Source: CAZLCK01 sp964558235
Lineage (GTDB): Bacteria > Actinomycetota > Coriobacteriia > Coriobacteriales > CADBOM01
Length of the DNA: 64,000 bases
Assembly: GCA_964558235.1 (NCBI GenBank)
Contig: CAZLCK010000001.1
Coordinates: 1 to 64,000, forward strand
Direction of reading: 5' to 3'
A program made the translations under genes and the position numbers. Positions 29,880-39,567 of the stretch are shown one piece after another (the stretch's first letter is position 1; each line of letters starts with the position of its first letter). The notes beneath the pieces are model-generated. The model worked only from the letters and a program-made list of their open reading frames with translations, was not told where the DNA came from and searched no databases.

Positions 29880-30544
29880 ACCAATTCGCCCCTTTCGCTA
29901 GTCTCAAAGCTACTTACGTAGTTCGAGAGGCTTTTTAGTCACATTCTCAAACAGATCTGTTCGAGCTCCACTCTATTGAATTTGCAAAAGCTAACTTGNN
30001 NNNNNNNNNNNNNNNNNNNNNNNNNNNNNNNNNNNNNNNNNNNNNNNNNNNNNNNNNNNNNNNNNNNNNNNNNNNNNNNNNNNNNNNNNNNNNNNNNNTC
30101 AGATCGTAGGGATCATATGGTCAAACCGTAGGGATCTGGCCTAGTTTCGATTAAAATCTCAGCCCGCAATCGCAACATCAGCTCAATTAGCTTCTACAAA
30201 ATCAAGATGTTTCGATTCTATTTGGGAAAATTAATTGAATAATTTAAAAAATTAGGATTACTTGAATATAAAACGCTTTTTAACTTTTGTATACCTCTAG
30301 TTTTGCTTCACAAACATTAATTGCACTACCTATTCCACTACTTTTTACAAAGATCTAAGTCGCGCTATCTATTACAGAATCTTCGTATTTTTTGAGAAAT
30401 CTAATTTTGAATACCTTAAAGGCAGTTTTCCAAAATATACTTTTTATATCGTGTTTTTGCGCGATTTGCTTGACAGAAATATCGACTATTTTTCAGTGCA
30501 AACTAGACGCAAAACTATTAATCTCAAAAGAAAGAGAGAGCAGG
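29880..30544. other. Noncoding region with gap, upstream of OYE-2
   Basis: AT-rich, divergent upstream region of the methyltransferase and OYE-2 genes, broken by 100 N at 29999-30098. Just right of the gap CGTAGGGATC occurs twice within about 30 bases. The open frame extending upstream of OYE-2 from 30392 is AT-rich and not conserved in OYE-1, so I treat it as noncoding. Confidence 0.5.
29999..30098. other. Assembly gap (100 N)
   Basis: Exactly 100 N, a scaffold join. It and the gap at 33843 bound a 3.7-kb piece whose placement is therefore inferred by the assembler. Confidence 0.95.
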
Positions 30545-32515
30545 ATGAAAAAACTAAAGTATCCACATCTTTTTGAGCCTATAGTGCTCGGCAATCAACT
30601 TTTTCGCAATAGGATCTTTGCTTCTCCAACTGGATACCAAAATCTTCCGGGAGATGATCATCTAAACGAAGGTGCTGCATGGTATTACGGCCGTAAAGCC
30701 ATGGGAGGCGCTGCTAGTGTTGGTACATTTGAGGCAATCGTTGATGGAGAATATGGTGCTGGTAGTGACAAGCACATCAAAATGGACACCCCGAATGTCG
30801 AGACGGATCTTGGCCGTATCGCCGATGCTATCAAGCGTCATGGCGCAGTCGCTACACTTGAGCTTAATCACGCCGGTATGTTTGCAAATCGCGCACTCGA
30901 AATGTTTGGTGGAATGCCAACTGGAGACGCAATTGGGCCAGTAGCTCAGGAGCAAAAAGGACGCACAACTATCGCTATGGACGAGGCCTTGATCAAGCGT
31001 ACCATCGATAAATTTGTTGCCGCTGCTGTTTTGGGAAAGGCAATGGGTTTTGGAATGGTTCACATTCACGCAGGACATGGTTGGCTTTTGCATCAGTTCC
31101 TCTCTCCACTGGTAAATACCCGTACAGATGAATATGGTGGAAGCGTTGAGAATCGCGCGAGGCTTGTCAACGAAATCTGCGATGCAATCCATGCAGCCTG
31201 CGGTAAGGGCTTCCCGATCGAAGTTAGAATATCTGGTTCTGAGTGCTATGACGGTGGATTTGGCTTTGATGTTGGCTTAGAAAATGCAATGGCGATCGAC
31301 GGTCATGCGGATCTAATTCATGTTTCTGCTGGTAATCACGAGGTCGATGAGGTCTTTGGAATTACCGTCCCAAGCATGTTTGTTGACGAGGGACACAATC
31401 TCGAAATGGCATATGAGGTCAAAAAGAACATGAAGTTCTCTAAGGTTGCAACCATCGGTGGTTATAGCAACCCAGACTTTATGGAGGAGATTATCGCAAG
31501 TGGCAAGGCCGACGTTATTGAGGTTGCTCGTGAGATCTTTGTTGAGCCAGACTTCCCAAATATGGTTAGAAGCGGACGTGAGCAGGATGCAAAGCGCTGC
31601 ATGAGATGTCTATCTTGCTTCTCGCAGGAGCTAACACATGGTGAGCCATACTGTGCCCTTAACCCAATATCTGGCCGTGAGATCCATGGCTTCTTTGAGC
31701 CACCAGCCGTTAAAGTCCAAAAGAAGGTCTTGATTGTGGGTGGCGGCGTTGCCGGCATGGAAGCTGCCCTAACCGCAGCTGATAGGGGTCATCAGGTTAT
31801 CCTCTGCGAAGCAAAAGATGAGCTCGGAGGCGTTATCCGATGCGAGCGTAACGTCTGGTTTAAGCAAAACCTCGACTACTATCTAAACCAACAGCAACGC
31901 AAGTGTTTTGAAAATCAAAACATTGATGTTCGTCTCAACACCAAGCTCACTCCAGATATGGCTCGTGAGATGGATGTTGATGTCATCATCGCTGCTCTAG
32001 GTGCAAAACAGTTTATTCCACCAATTGCAGGAATCGATGGCGATAACGTTATGAACGCTGTGGATGCATACAATTCAGCAGACATCCTTGGCAACAAGAT
32101 CGTAATCATGGGTGCTGGTCTTGTTGGAATTGAGCTTGGTTTACATCTTGCAAGGCTTGGTAAGGATGTTACCAATGTTGAGATGCTTGACCATATCTCT
32201 GACGGTGGAAACTTCCTACATATGTCTGGTGTTCGCGTTGAGATCAAGAAATCCGGTCTTAAAGTTAACTTGCAGAATAAGGTTAAAGAAGTTTTGCCAA
32301 ACGGTGTTGTCTGCGAGACTCCCGATGGAGAGGTTACTTACGGGGCAGATAATGTAATCGTTGCTATGGGTATGAGACCACTTCGTGAAGAGGCAGTTGC
32401 ATTCTACGATTGTGCGCCTGAGTATTACATCATTGGAGATTGCTTTACTGTTAAGAACATCACTGAGGCAACTAACCTTGGATTCCAAACAGCAATCAAT
32501 CTTGGTAGATTCTAA
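30545..32515 (+). CDS. NADH:flavin oxidoreductase, 2-enoate-reductase-like (OYE-2)
   Basis: A 656-residue paralogue of OYE-1 with the same domain order: FMN barrel with HAGHGWLLHQFLSP and NTRTDEYGG, cluster cysteines in CMRCLSCFSQELTHGEPYC (CxxCxxCx11C), and the FAD/NAD(P) module (LIVGGGVAGMEAA). The C-terminal 250 residues are nearly the same as in OYE-1 while the barrel differs much more, so the electron-input part is kept and the substrate part has moved. The ATG at 30545 is chosen by matching OYE-1; it follows AGAGAGAGCAGG. A perfect palindromic terminator follows. Confidence 0.9.
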   Translation: MKKLKYPHLFEPIVLGNQLFRNRIFASPTGYQNLPGDDHLNEGAAWYYGRKAMGGAASVGTFEAIVDGEYGAGSDKHIKMDTPNVETDLGRIADAIKRHGAVATLELNHAGMFANRALEMFGGMPTGDAIGPVAQEQKGRTTIAMDEALIKRTIDKFVAAAVLGKAMGFGMVHIHAGHGWLLHQFLSPLVNTRTDEYGGSVENRARLVNEICDAIHAACGKGFPIEVRISGSECYDGGFGFDVGLENAMAIDGHADLIHVSAGNHEVDEVFGITVPSMFVDEGHNLEMAYEVKKNMKFSKVATIGGYSNPDFMEEIIASGKADVIEVAREIFVEPDFPNMVRSGREQDAKRCMRCLSCFSQELTHGEPYCALNPISGREIHGFFEPPAVKVQKKVLIVGGGVAGMEAALTAADRGHQVILCEAKDELGGVIRCERNVWFKQNLDYYLNQQQRKCFENQNIDVRLNTKLTPDMAREMDVDVIIAALGAKQFIPPIAGIDGDNVMNAVDAYNSADILGNKIVIMGAGLVGIELGLHLARLGKDVTNVEMLDHISDGGNFLHMSGVRVEIKKSGLKVNLQNKVKEVLPNGVVCETPDGEVTYGADNVIVAMGMRPLREEAVAFYDCAPEYYIIGDCFTVKNITEATNLGFQTAINLGRF

Positions 32516-32607
32516 ACTGGGGTCTGGCTAGGTGATATGCTCAGATTTATCAGCATATTCTCCTTTAACCAAAACTTAAAAGCCTAAACCCAAGTACAAA
32601 GTGTTGC

Positions 32608-32644
32608 TAAGCCGCTATAAAATTTTATAGCGGCTTATTTTTTT
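32608..32644 (+). terminator. Rho-independent terminator of OYE-2
   Basis: A perfect 30-base palindrome (TAAGCCGCTATAAAA, 32608-32622, and its complement, 32623-32637) followed by T7. Confidence 0.9.
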
Positions 32645-32708
32645 AAAAAAAATCGGCTTTTCAATTGATTGATAGGTTTAGATCTTCAAAAGCTAAGGAG
32701 AATCAGCG

Positions 32709-33677
32709 ATGAAAGAGATCGGGATTATGGAAGTGGGTGGCTTCAGAGTAGGCCATGCTCAAGATGAAGAGGCTGGAACTGGCTGCACGGTGCTTCTTTG
32801 CGATGATATGAGCCCTGCTGGATTGGATATCCGAGGCGGAGGACCAGCATCTCGAGAATCGCAAATCCTATCTCCAACAGCTCACGCTAACTCCATCAAT
32901 GGAATATTACTTTCAGGCGGAAGTGCCTTTGGTTTGGATGCTGCTGGCGGTGTCCAGCGCTATTTAGAAGAACGTGGGATTGGCTATGATGTGGGAGTAA
33001 CCAAAGTTCCACTAATCTGTCAGTCCTGCCTTTTTGATTTGGGCGTTGGGAGAGCAGATATACGCCCAGATGGAGAGATGGCCTATCGAGCCTGTGAAAA
33101 TGCCAGCTACGATCCTCCCGCACAAGGCTGTATAGGAGTAGGAACGGGATGTTCTGTAGGCAAATATAGAGGAATGGATCGGGCTATGAAATCGGGATTT
33201 GGCACCTATGCCGTCCAGAATGGATCTATAAAGGTGGGAGCTTTAGTAGCAGTCAACGCATTGGGCGATATCTACGACGAAGCAGTTCAAATAGCCGGGC
33301 TGCGAAGTGATGAAGGCAGCGAGCTGGTAAGCACCTTAAGCGAAATGTTTCACGATGTTAGTATTGCTGAGAATCTATTTACTGGAAATACTACTTTAGG
33401 CATTGTGGTCACTAATGCCTTGTTAAACAAGACTCAACTTACGAAGGTAGCAGCCATGGCTCATAATGGATATGCCAGAGCTATCCGTCCGGTCCACACC
33501 GATGCAGATGGAGATAGCATTTATGCGCTTAGCACCGGCGGTATATCTGGAAATGTGAATGTAATAGGAGAACTAGCAGCTTTGAGCATGGAGCGAGCTA
33601 TTGTCCGCGCTGTTCGTGCAGCAAAGAGCGCTTACGGCCTACCAGATTGTTCATCGTTATCAAAAATGGCGAACTGA
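32709..33677 (+). CDS. P1 family (DmpA/NylC-like) aminopeptidase or amidase
   Basis: A 322-residue N-terminal-nucleophile hydrolase of the S58/P1 family, which cleave themselves into two chains. The expected processing point is in FTGNTTLGIVVTNA, between N227 and T228, with T228 as the nucleophile. Other family features are the N-terminal VGHAQDEEAGTGCTVLL, GGGPASRESQIL and NGILLSGGSAFGLDAAGGVQRYLEERG. Members act on N-terminal amino acids, beta-peptides or nylon oligomers; the substrate is not predictable. ATG start with AAGGAG. Stands alone between two terminators. Confidence 0.9.
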   Translation: MKEIGIMEVGGFRVGHAQDEEAGTGCTVLLCDDMSPAGLDIRGGGPASRESQILSPTAHANSINGILLSGGSAFGLDAAGGVQRYLEERGIGYDVGVTKVPLICQSCLFDLGVGRADIRPDGEMAYRACENASYDPPAQGCIGVGTGCSVGKYRGMDRAMKSGFGTYAVQNGSIKVGALVAVNALGDIYDEAVQIAGLRSDEGSELVSTLSEMFHDVSIAENLFTGNTTLGIVVTNALLNKTQLTKVAAMAHNGYARAIRPVHTDADGDSIYALSTGGISGNVNVIGELAALSMERAIVRAVRAAKSAYGLPDCSSLSKMAN

Positions 33678-33696
33678 ACCCACGAAAAATACAAAC

Positions 33697-33730
33697 AATT
33701 GCCCCGCAGACAGATCTGCAGGGCAATTTT
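33697..33730 (+). terminator. Terminator of the P1 peptidase gene
   Basis: AATTGCCC...GCAGA (33697-33710) pairs with TCTGC...GGGCAATT (33715-33728) with a single mismatch, followed by TT and ACTTA. Flanked by A/T on both sides and so possibly bidirectional. Confidence 0.75.
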
Positions 33731-33842
33731 ACTTAGCTTTACCATCTAAAGGGTTGTTAACTGATGCGTTTTAGAGGCCTTAGCTGCACTAAAATCTCAT
33801 CATCCAGATCTACATGCCAAACTTGCGCTTCAAACTCGCGCT

Positions 33843-33942
33843 NNNNNNNNNNNNNNNNNNNNNNNNNNNNNNNNNNNNNNNNNNNNNNNNNNNNNNNNNN
33901 NNNNNNNNNNNNNNNNNNNNNNNNNNNNNNNNNNNNNNNNNN
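33843..33942. other. Assembly gap (100 N)
   Basis: Exactly 100 N, ten bases after the OYE-3 3' end. Its neighbours 33740-33842 contain no gene that I can support. Confidence 0.95.
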
Positions 33943-33951
33943 CCTCAGTCT

Positions 33952-35916
33952 TTAAAGCTCACGGCATAGCCAATAAGCATTATTGATCGCATCTCCAACA
34001 ACGCCAACCTTGTCAGCATCTCCAACGACATAGGTCTCAGGAACGATATCCTTCATCTCCTCGATCCATGCCTTATTTGGTTTAATTCCAAATGCTGTAA
34101 CCGCTGTATCAGCAGGCAAAGTCTCGATAGTGCCGTCCTTATGTTTAATCACAACACCGTCAGACTTAAATTCCTGAACCTGAGCCTCGCCTATGCACTT
34201 AACGTTGTAATTTGCAAGATTCTTTGTAATCTCATAGCGATTCATCTCATCGAAGTCTTTATAGAAATCTTCAACAGGAATCATATCTACAAGCGTTACT
34301 TCCTTGCCTTCCATGCCAAGGCTAATAGCACACTCAGCGCCAGAGAGTCCTCCTCCACAGACAACAACTCTCTGTCCTGTCTCGGCTTCCCCACGATCAA
34401 CGTCAACGACAGTCACAACGTTAGATCCATCAATTCCTGGAATCGGAGGGGTGATCAACTCAGCACCAACTGCCAAGATAACAACATCTGGATCCTCAGC
34501 ACGGATCGTATCTGCTGTAACTTCTTGGCCTAAAACAATACGAGCGCCACAATTGAGAGTCTGACGAATCTGCCAATCGAGATAGCGTCTGAATCCATCC
34601 TTATAGACAAGAGCAGAGGCCTCAACAAGACGTCCACCAAGCCTTGGTAGCTTATCGTACAAAACGACTTCAAAGCCGCGCTCCATCAAGATGTTTGCAG
34701 CTTCCATACCAGCTGGTCCTCCACCAACGACCATAACTTTACGAGCATATGTAATAGGTGTTAGTTGAGTTCCACGGTACTCCCAACCACAAGTTGGGTT
34801 AACAGCGCATCCTTCCACATGTCCACCACTAGGTGCACAGCGCAAGCAATACAGACAACGCAAGCATGGGCGAATATCATCTTCACGACCCTGCTCACCC
34901 TTAACAACATATCTTTCATCGGCCATAAGAGCCTTAGCCATAGCGACGACATCTGCCTTACCAGTTGCGATGATCTCCTCAGCCTGCTCAAGTGTGGAAA
35001 TACCACCACAAACCGAGATCGACAGATCAGGGCAAGCCTCTTTAAACATTGCAGAGTATTCAACATTGCAACACGGACTAATATAATAGCCAGGCATATT
35101 AACTGCCCATGCTTCTTTATCGAATAGAGTACCAGCCGAAACCACAACCTGATCGATATAAGGCTCGGCCAGCTTCAAAAATTCAATACGCTCCTTAACT
35201 CCAGTAGAACCTGGCAAATACTCATTGCCTTGGAAGCGAATCTCGATAGGAATATCCCCATCGGTCACTTCACGAGCAGCACGCAAAACCTCAAGCGGGA
35301 ACTTAAAGCGATTCTCAGGAGTTCCACCATACTCATCGGTACGATGATTAAAGTATGTAGAAAGAAATGCTGAGAAGAGATTTCCATGAGCCATATGGAT
35401 CATGACCATATCAAAGTTTGCCTTCTTGCAGCGAATGATCGCCTTCTGCAAGTTGTCAATAACCTCATCCATCTGATCGCGATTGATCTCTTCAAACTTC
35501 TCAGGATCGGCACACCATCCATCGATCAAAGAGGGAACCCAGGCCTTTTTGCCATCCTCTAACAAATCTCCTGCCCACTGTCCTGCATGTGTTAGCTCAG
35601 CAGAGAAATTGCAATTAAGTCTATGCATCTCGCGAGTAACCATGGTTAGTCCATGAATGTCCTCATCTTTTGTGACCGACATACATGCAAAGAAATCACG
35701 TGCACGATCAAAGTCGATAGGTGTTGACCCAACAGTTACCAAAGCTGCACCAGTTAGAGCTTGCGCACGATAAAACTCAAAGAGCTCATTAGTTACATCT
35801 CCCGAAACATAACCTGCATGATTGGTAACAATTGGTGAAAATTGAATACGATTTTTCATGTGCATACTGCCCACATCCCAAGGCTGATAGACATGCGGGA
35901 AATTGTTAAGTGCCAT
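33952..35916 (-). CDS. NADH:flavin oxidoreductase, OYE/TMADH-like (OYE-3)
   Basis: A 654-residue flavoprotein with FMN barrel, [4Fe-4S] site and FAD/NAD(P) domains. The cluster motif CLRCLYC...GC has spacing CxxCxxCx12C, the spacing of trimethylamine dehydrogenase, not the CxxCxxxCx11C of E. coli 2,4-dienoyl-CoA reductase. The barrel carries HMAHGNLFSAFLSTYFNHRTDEYGG, with Asn where the family usually has Tyr (AHGYL). Start at 35916 (MALNNFPHVYQPWDVGSMH) after GGGGAGAGATATTA; the frame opens at 35961. Pairs with OYE-4, same length. Substrate unknown. Confidence 0.9.
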   Translation of the reverse strand: MALNNFPHVYQPWDVGSMHMKNRIQFSPIVTNHAGYVSGDVTNELFEFYRAQALTGAALVTVGSTPIDFDRARDFFACMSVTKDEDIHGLTMVTREMHRLNCNFSAELTHAGQWAGDLLEDGKKAWVPSLIDGWCADPEKFEEINRDQMDEVIDNLQKAIIRCKKANFDMVMIHMAHGNLFSAFLSTYFNHRTDEYGGTPENRFKFPLEVLRAAREVTDGDIPIEIRFQGNEYLPGSTGVKERIEFLKLAEPYIDQVVVSAGTLFDKEAWAVNMPGYYISPCCNVEYSAMFKEACPDLSISVCGGISTLEQAEEIIATGKADVVAMAKALMADERYVVKGEQGREDDIRPCLRCLYCLRCAPSGGHVEGCAVNPTCGWEYRGTQLTPITYARKVMVVGGGPAGMEAANILMERGFEVVLYDKLPRLGGRLVEASALVYKDGFRRYLDWQIRQTLNCGARIVLGQEVTADTIRAEDPDVVILAVGAELITPPIPGIDGSNVVTVVDVDRGEAETGQRVVVCGGGLSGAECAISLGMEGKEVTLVDMIPVEDFYKDFDEMNRYEITKNLANYNVKCIGEAQVQEFKSDGVVIKHKDGTIETLPADTAVTAFGIKPNKAWIEEMKDIVPETYVVGDADKVGVVGDAINNAYWLCREL

Positions 35917-36061
35917 TAATATCTCTCCCCTCTCTTTTGAGATCTCCCTTGTTGATCTCATTGTTACAGATCTGTTTTACAAATTAATGCGTATAATTTG
36001 CACGCATTATTGTCGCTACTTTAAATTCTTATGGCTATCTATTCACATGTCAATTATCAAT

Positions 36062-36103
36062 TAAAATCCTCCGCTCATTTTATTAATGAAACGGAGGATT
36101 TTA
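36062..36103. terminator. Terminator of the feo operon
   Basis: TAAAATCCTCCG (36062-36073) and CGGAGGATTTTA (36092-36103) pair perfectly; the loop has a further TCATT/AATGA pairing. T-rich ends on both sides. It lies downstream of the last feo gene (minus strand). Confidence 0.8.
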
Positions 36104-36146
36104 CATTTAGCTTAATAGAATATTGGACAAAATTTACCGGTTTTTA

Positions 36147-36338
36147 TCAGCTATTGTTTTTGTTCTCAAGATGTATGTCATGAATGTGATGTGTATGCGA
36201 TGAACACCCATTGCAGCCTTCAGGACAGCTAGAACATGTCGATCCACTTTTATGCTTCTTATAAAGATACCTAACAATCAACGCCACGATAACTATCAGT
36301 ATTATGACTACTACAATTGTTCCTGGTGACACTGGCAT
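36147..36338 (-). CDS. FeoB-associated Cys-rich membrane protein
   Basis: A 63-residue protein with one membrane helix (about 8-25), a basic stretch (RYLYKKHKSG) and a Cys/His-rich tail: CSSCPEGCNGCSSHTHHIHDIH. It follows feoB by 32 bases. This matches the small FeoB-associated Cys-rich proteins of Firmicutes and Actinobacteria, thought to help ferrous iron handling. The His-rich addition after the Cys motif may bind iron too. Confidence 0.82.
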   Translation of the reverse strand: MPVSPGTIVVVIILIVIVALIVRYLYKKHKSGSTCSSCPEGCNGCSSHTHHIHDIHLENKNNS

Positions 36339-36370
36339 CTAAATCACTTACTTTCCATTACCTGATGAAC

Positions 36371-38812
36371 TTAAACCTCTAGAGCTGGCTTATTAGCTAC
36401 TCCCTTTGCCTTTTTCTTAGCTGGATTTGGCCTAAAGAGCATGTACAAGAATCCAATTGCAAGAACTATCGCAATTATTGTCCAAATTCCAAATGGAGCT
36501 TCTCCAGTAATAAGTCCGCCAATCTGGAAGATCCAAAGCGAGACCACATAAGCGAGTCCACATTCATATCCAATTGCTGCCCAGAACCACTTTCTATTGT
36601 TCATCTCACGTTTAATAGTTCCCATTGCAGCAAAGCATGGTGCGCAAAGTAGGTTAAATGCAAGCATTGAATAGGCAACAAGTGGAGTAAATGCTGCTTG
36701 AACGTTTGCATACCAACCGGTATCTCCTGCATAGAGAACTCCAAATGTTGATACGAAGTTTTCCTTAGCAATAAGTCCTGTAATGGTAGCTGCGGTTGGC
36801 TGCCATTCACCCCAACCAAGTGGAGCAAAGATCCATGCAATGCCACTACCGATAATAGCCAAGATGGAATTGTTTTGGTCACCGACTGCTGTAAAGACTC
36901 CATCTTCCCAACCATATCCGGAGATAAACCAGACAATGATAGTTGCTAGCAAGATGATAGTTCCAGCTTTCTTGATAAATGACCAACCACGCTCCCACAT
37001 GCTGCGCAAAACAGAACCGACTGTTGGTAGGTGATAAGCTGGAAGTTCCATGATAAATGGAGTGGTTTCACCAGCGAAAAATCTAGTCTTCTTTAGAAGG
37101 ATACCGGAGCAAATAATTGCCACAATTCCAAGGAAGTAGGCACTTGGAGCAACCCACCATGCACCACCAAAGATTGCACCAGCAAATAGAGCAATGATAG
37201 GTAGCTTGGCTCCGCATGGGATAAAGGTTGTGGTCATAACTGTCATACGACGGTCATTTTGATTTTCAATAGTACGAGATGCCATAACTCCTGGAACTCC
37301 GCATCCTGTACCGATCAAAATCGGGATAAACGATTTTCCAGAAAGTCCAAATTTGGAGAAAATCCTATCGAGGATAAATGCGATACGAGACATATATCCA
37401 CAGTACTCGAGAATTGCGAGCAGCAAGAAGAGGATTAGCATCTGTGGCACGAAGCCCAAAACGGCACCGACACCAGCGATGATACCATTGACAATTAGGT
37501 CAACGACCCAATCGGCTGCATCAATTGCATTGAGCGCTTCCTCGACCAAAACAGGGATACCAGGAACCCAGACTCCATACTCAGTTGGATCTGGCTCGCT
37601 GACAGTCAACGCCTCTTCATAGGCAGCTAGGTCAACTTCTACAATCTCATTTTCACCTGTCTCATCATCGTAGGCATCATAGTAGGCTACAAGATCAACC
37701 GCTGCGGCCTCTTCAGCAAAGTTTGCAGATTCAACATCTAGTCCAGCACTCTCTGCAGCTGCTGTATATGCATCTATTGCAGTTGTTGCATCCTCAAATT
37801 CACCTGCAACCTCGTCATACTCATCGCCGCCACCAGCAATAAACCATCCATCGCCAAACACGCCATCATTGGCCCAATCGGTCGCAACGGTTCCAACGGT
37901 GGTAACAGAGATATAGTAGACCAAGAACATGACCACTACGAAGATAGGAAGTGCTGCCCACCTATTTGTAACAACTCGGTCGATCTTATCCGATGTTGAC
38001 ATAGTCCTCTTTGGATTGCGCGTGTAACAATGGCCAATAATCGAATCGATGTATTCATATCTTCCATTTGCAATGATCGACTCTGAATCATCGTCGTGAT
38101 CTTGCTCAACTTTTGAAATTGCATTTTCAAAGCGAGATTGCAAAGCGCCAGCATCAACACCTTCAGGAAGTTGCTCGGCTAACTTTTCATCGCGCTCAAA
38201 AACTTTAACCGCAAAGTAGCGCTTAAAATCTGGGTCGATCTCCTCAGGAAGCTTTGATTCGATGTCGTTGATAACATCTTCTACCTCGGCTTCAAACTTA
38301 TGAGGAACGGTAGCTTTAGCCCCCGATGCAACAGCTGCCTTAAGCTGATCAACAAGTTCATCTATTCCAGTGTTTTTAAGAGCAGAGATCCCAACTACTG
38401 GACATCCCAATTCCTCGGAGAGTTTATCGAGATTGATTTCGTCCTTGTTCTTCTTAACGATATCAACCATGTTAACGGCGACAACAACTGGAACGCCCAT
38501 CTCTAAGACCTGAGTAGTCAAGTATAGGTTACGTTCGAGTTGAGTTCCGTCAACAATATTCAAAATTGCACTTGGCTTTTCTTGAAGCACATAGTTTCTA
38601 GCAATTACTTCTTCAAGCGTATAAGGGGAAAGTGAATAGATACCTGGAAGGTCAGTGATAACAATATCACTTGCGCCCTTGAGCTTTCCTTCTTTCTTTT
38701 CAACAGTTACTCCCGGCCAGTTACCAATACGCTGATTTGAGCCGGTGAGTTTGTTGAACAATGTCGTCTTGCCGCAATTAGGATTGCCGACAAGAGCTAT
38801 GTTGTTCGACAT
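36371..38812 (-). CDS. feoB: Ferrous iron transport protein B
   Basis: An 813-residue ferrous iron transporter. The N-terminal G domain shows G1 GNPNCGKT (9-16), G3 DLPG and G4 NMVD; a helical spacer follows, then about eight membrane helices with the Gate regions (GCGVPGVMASRTIENQNDRRMT). Between the first helix and the next (about 315-418) is a long Asp/Glu/Ala-rich loop, predicted outside the cell, beyond the basic FeoB plan. ATG start. Part of feoA-feoA-feoB-Cys-rich protein. Confidence 0.95.
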   Translation of the reverse strand: MSNNIALVGNPNCGKTTLFNKLTGSNQRIGNWPGVTVEKKEGKLKGASDIVITDLPGIYSLSPYTLEEVIARNYVLQEKPSAILNIVDGTQLERNLYLTTQVLEMGVPVVVAVNMVDIVKKNKDEINLDKLSEELGCPVVGISALKNTGIDELVDQLKAAVASGAKATVPHKFEAEVEDVINDIESKLPEEIDPDFKRYFAVKVFERDEKLAEQLPEGVDAGALQSRFENAISKVEQDHDDDSESIIANGRYEYIDSIIGHCYTRNPKRTMSTSDKIDRVVTNRWAALPIFVVVMFLVYYISVTTVGTVATDWANDGVFGDGWFIAGGGDEYDEVAGEFEDATTAIDAYTAAAESAGLDVESANFAEEAAAVDLVAYYDAYDDETGENEIVEVDLAAYEEALTVSEPDPTEYGVWVPGIPVLVEEALNAIDAADWVVDLIVNGIIAGVGAVLGFVPQMLILFLLLAILEYCGYMSRIAFILDRIFSKFGLSGKSFIPILIGTGCGVPGVMASRTIENQNDRRMTVMTTTFIPCGAKLPIIALFAGAIFGGAWWVAPSAYFLGIVAIICSGILLKKTRFFAGETTPFIMELPAYHLPTVGSVLRSMWERGWSFIKKAGTIILLATIIVWFISGYGWEDGVFTAVGDQNNSILAIIGSGIAWIFAPLGWGEWQPTAATITGLIAKENFVSTFGVLYAGDTGWYANVQAAFTPLVAYSMLAFNLLCAPCFAAMGTIKREMNNRKWFWAAIGYECGLAYVVSLWIFQIGGLITGEAPFGIWTIIAIVLAIGFLYMLFRPNPAKKKAKGVANKPALEV

Positions 38813-38993
38813 CTAAGGGTTTCCTTTCTTGCTTGCATATTATTAGCCTTACTTTGAGATCACATCTGCAATCTCTTTAACTCAACAAATCTAGACTTAT
38901 ATCTCTTAGATTGTTAGTTATATCTAACTGCAGATCCAAAAAATAGACTCTCCACGGAGCCCGAAAATCAAAAAAGTAATTATTCGAAAATAA

Positions 38994-39218
38994 TCATTCA
39001 ACCTCTACCATTTCAGCATCTTCTTTACGCAGAGATAGCTCATAACCGCGCACAGTAACCTCAACTGGGTCTCCTAAAGGAGCGACTTTACGGATGAAGA
39101 TAGCAGAACCCTTGGTTATCCCCATATCCATAATTCGCCTCTTGACAGCACCCGAACCGTTAAGCTTAACAACAGTTACCGTTTCACCTTTTTTGGTCTC
39201 TCTAAGCGTTTTGGCCAA
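38994..39218 (-). CDS. feoA: FeoA family protein, proximal to feoB
   Basis: A 74-residue SH3-like FeoA protein (TVTVVKLNGSGAVKRRIMDMGITKGSAIFIRKVAPLGDPVEVTVRGYELSLRKEDA), thought to control FeoB. TTG start at 39218 with GGGGGATAAG just upstream. Its stop is 181 bases before feoB; that gap holds AGTTATATCTAACT and related inverted sequences but no gene. Confidence 0.92.
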   Translation of the reverse strand: MAKTLRETKKGETVTVVKLNGSGAVKRRIMDMGITKGSAIFIRKVAPLGDPVEVTVRGYELSLRKEDAEMVEVE

Positions 39219-39322
39219 CTTATCCCCCTTTCAAAAACCAAAGTATTAAGCATAACTAAACATCAAAAAAGTTTTGGGCAAAATATAACAAAATATAAAT
39301 TTGTCCCAAAACCAAATTTAAG

Positions 39323-39532
39323 CTAAACAATAATCGCTTGAGCAAGTTCCAAGCTAAGTGCAATCCTAGTATTTTTAACGTTTACAATAATATTTTTTCC
39401 AGAATGCGACACTACAGTAATAGGCGCGCCCGGAACAAACCCTAAATCCTCAAGATGCGAATGAATCTTTGGATCAGCTTTGACACGTCTTATATGGTAT
39501 GTGCCATCTTGTTTAATTTCAGACAAGACCAT
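39323..39532 (-). CDS. FeoA family protein, distal copy
   Basis: A second FeoA-type protein of 69 residues (YHIRRVKADPKIHSHLEDLGFVPGAPITVVSHSGKNIIVNVKNTRIALSLELAQAIIV). Distinct from the first copy, lacking the LGDPVEV stretch. Tandem FeoA genes before feoB occur in several anaerobes. ATG start. First gene of the cluster, so its upstream region probably carries the iron-responsive promoter. Confidence 0.9.
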   Translation of the reverse strand: MVLSEIKQDGTYHIRRVKADPKIHSHLEDLGFVPGAPITVVSHSGKNIIVNVKNTRIALSLELAQAIIV

Positions 39533-39567
39533 TTCGACATCGCCCTTCCTAGGTGGTTTGCAAAACT

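Noticed and set aside
30392..30544. Upstream extension of OYE-2 by 51 residues
   Set aside because: The extension is absent in OYE-1, is AT-rich and hydrophobic without sense for a cytoplasmic flavoenzyme, and the ATG at 30545 has a better ribosome site and matches the paralogue.
33764..33955. Short open frame running into the gap at 33843
   Set aside because: It is mostly N and lacks a ribosome site or family resemblance.
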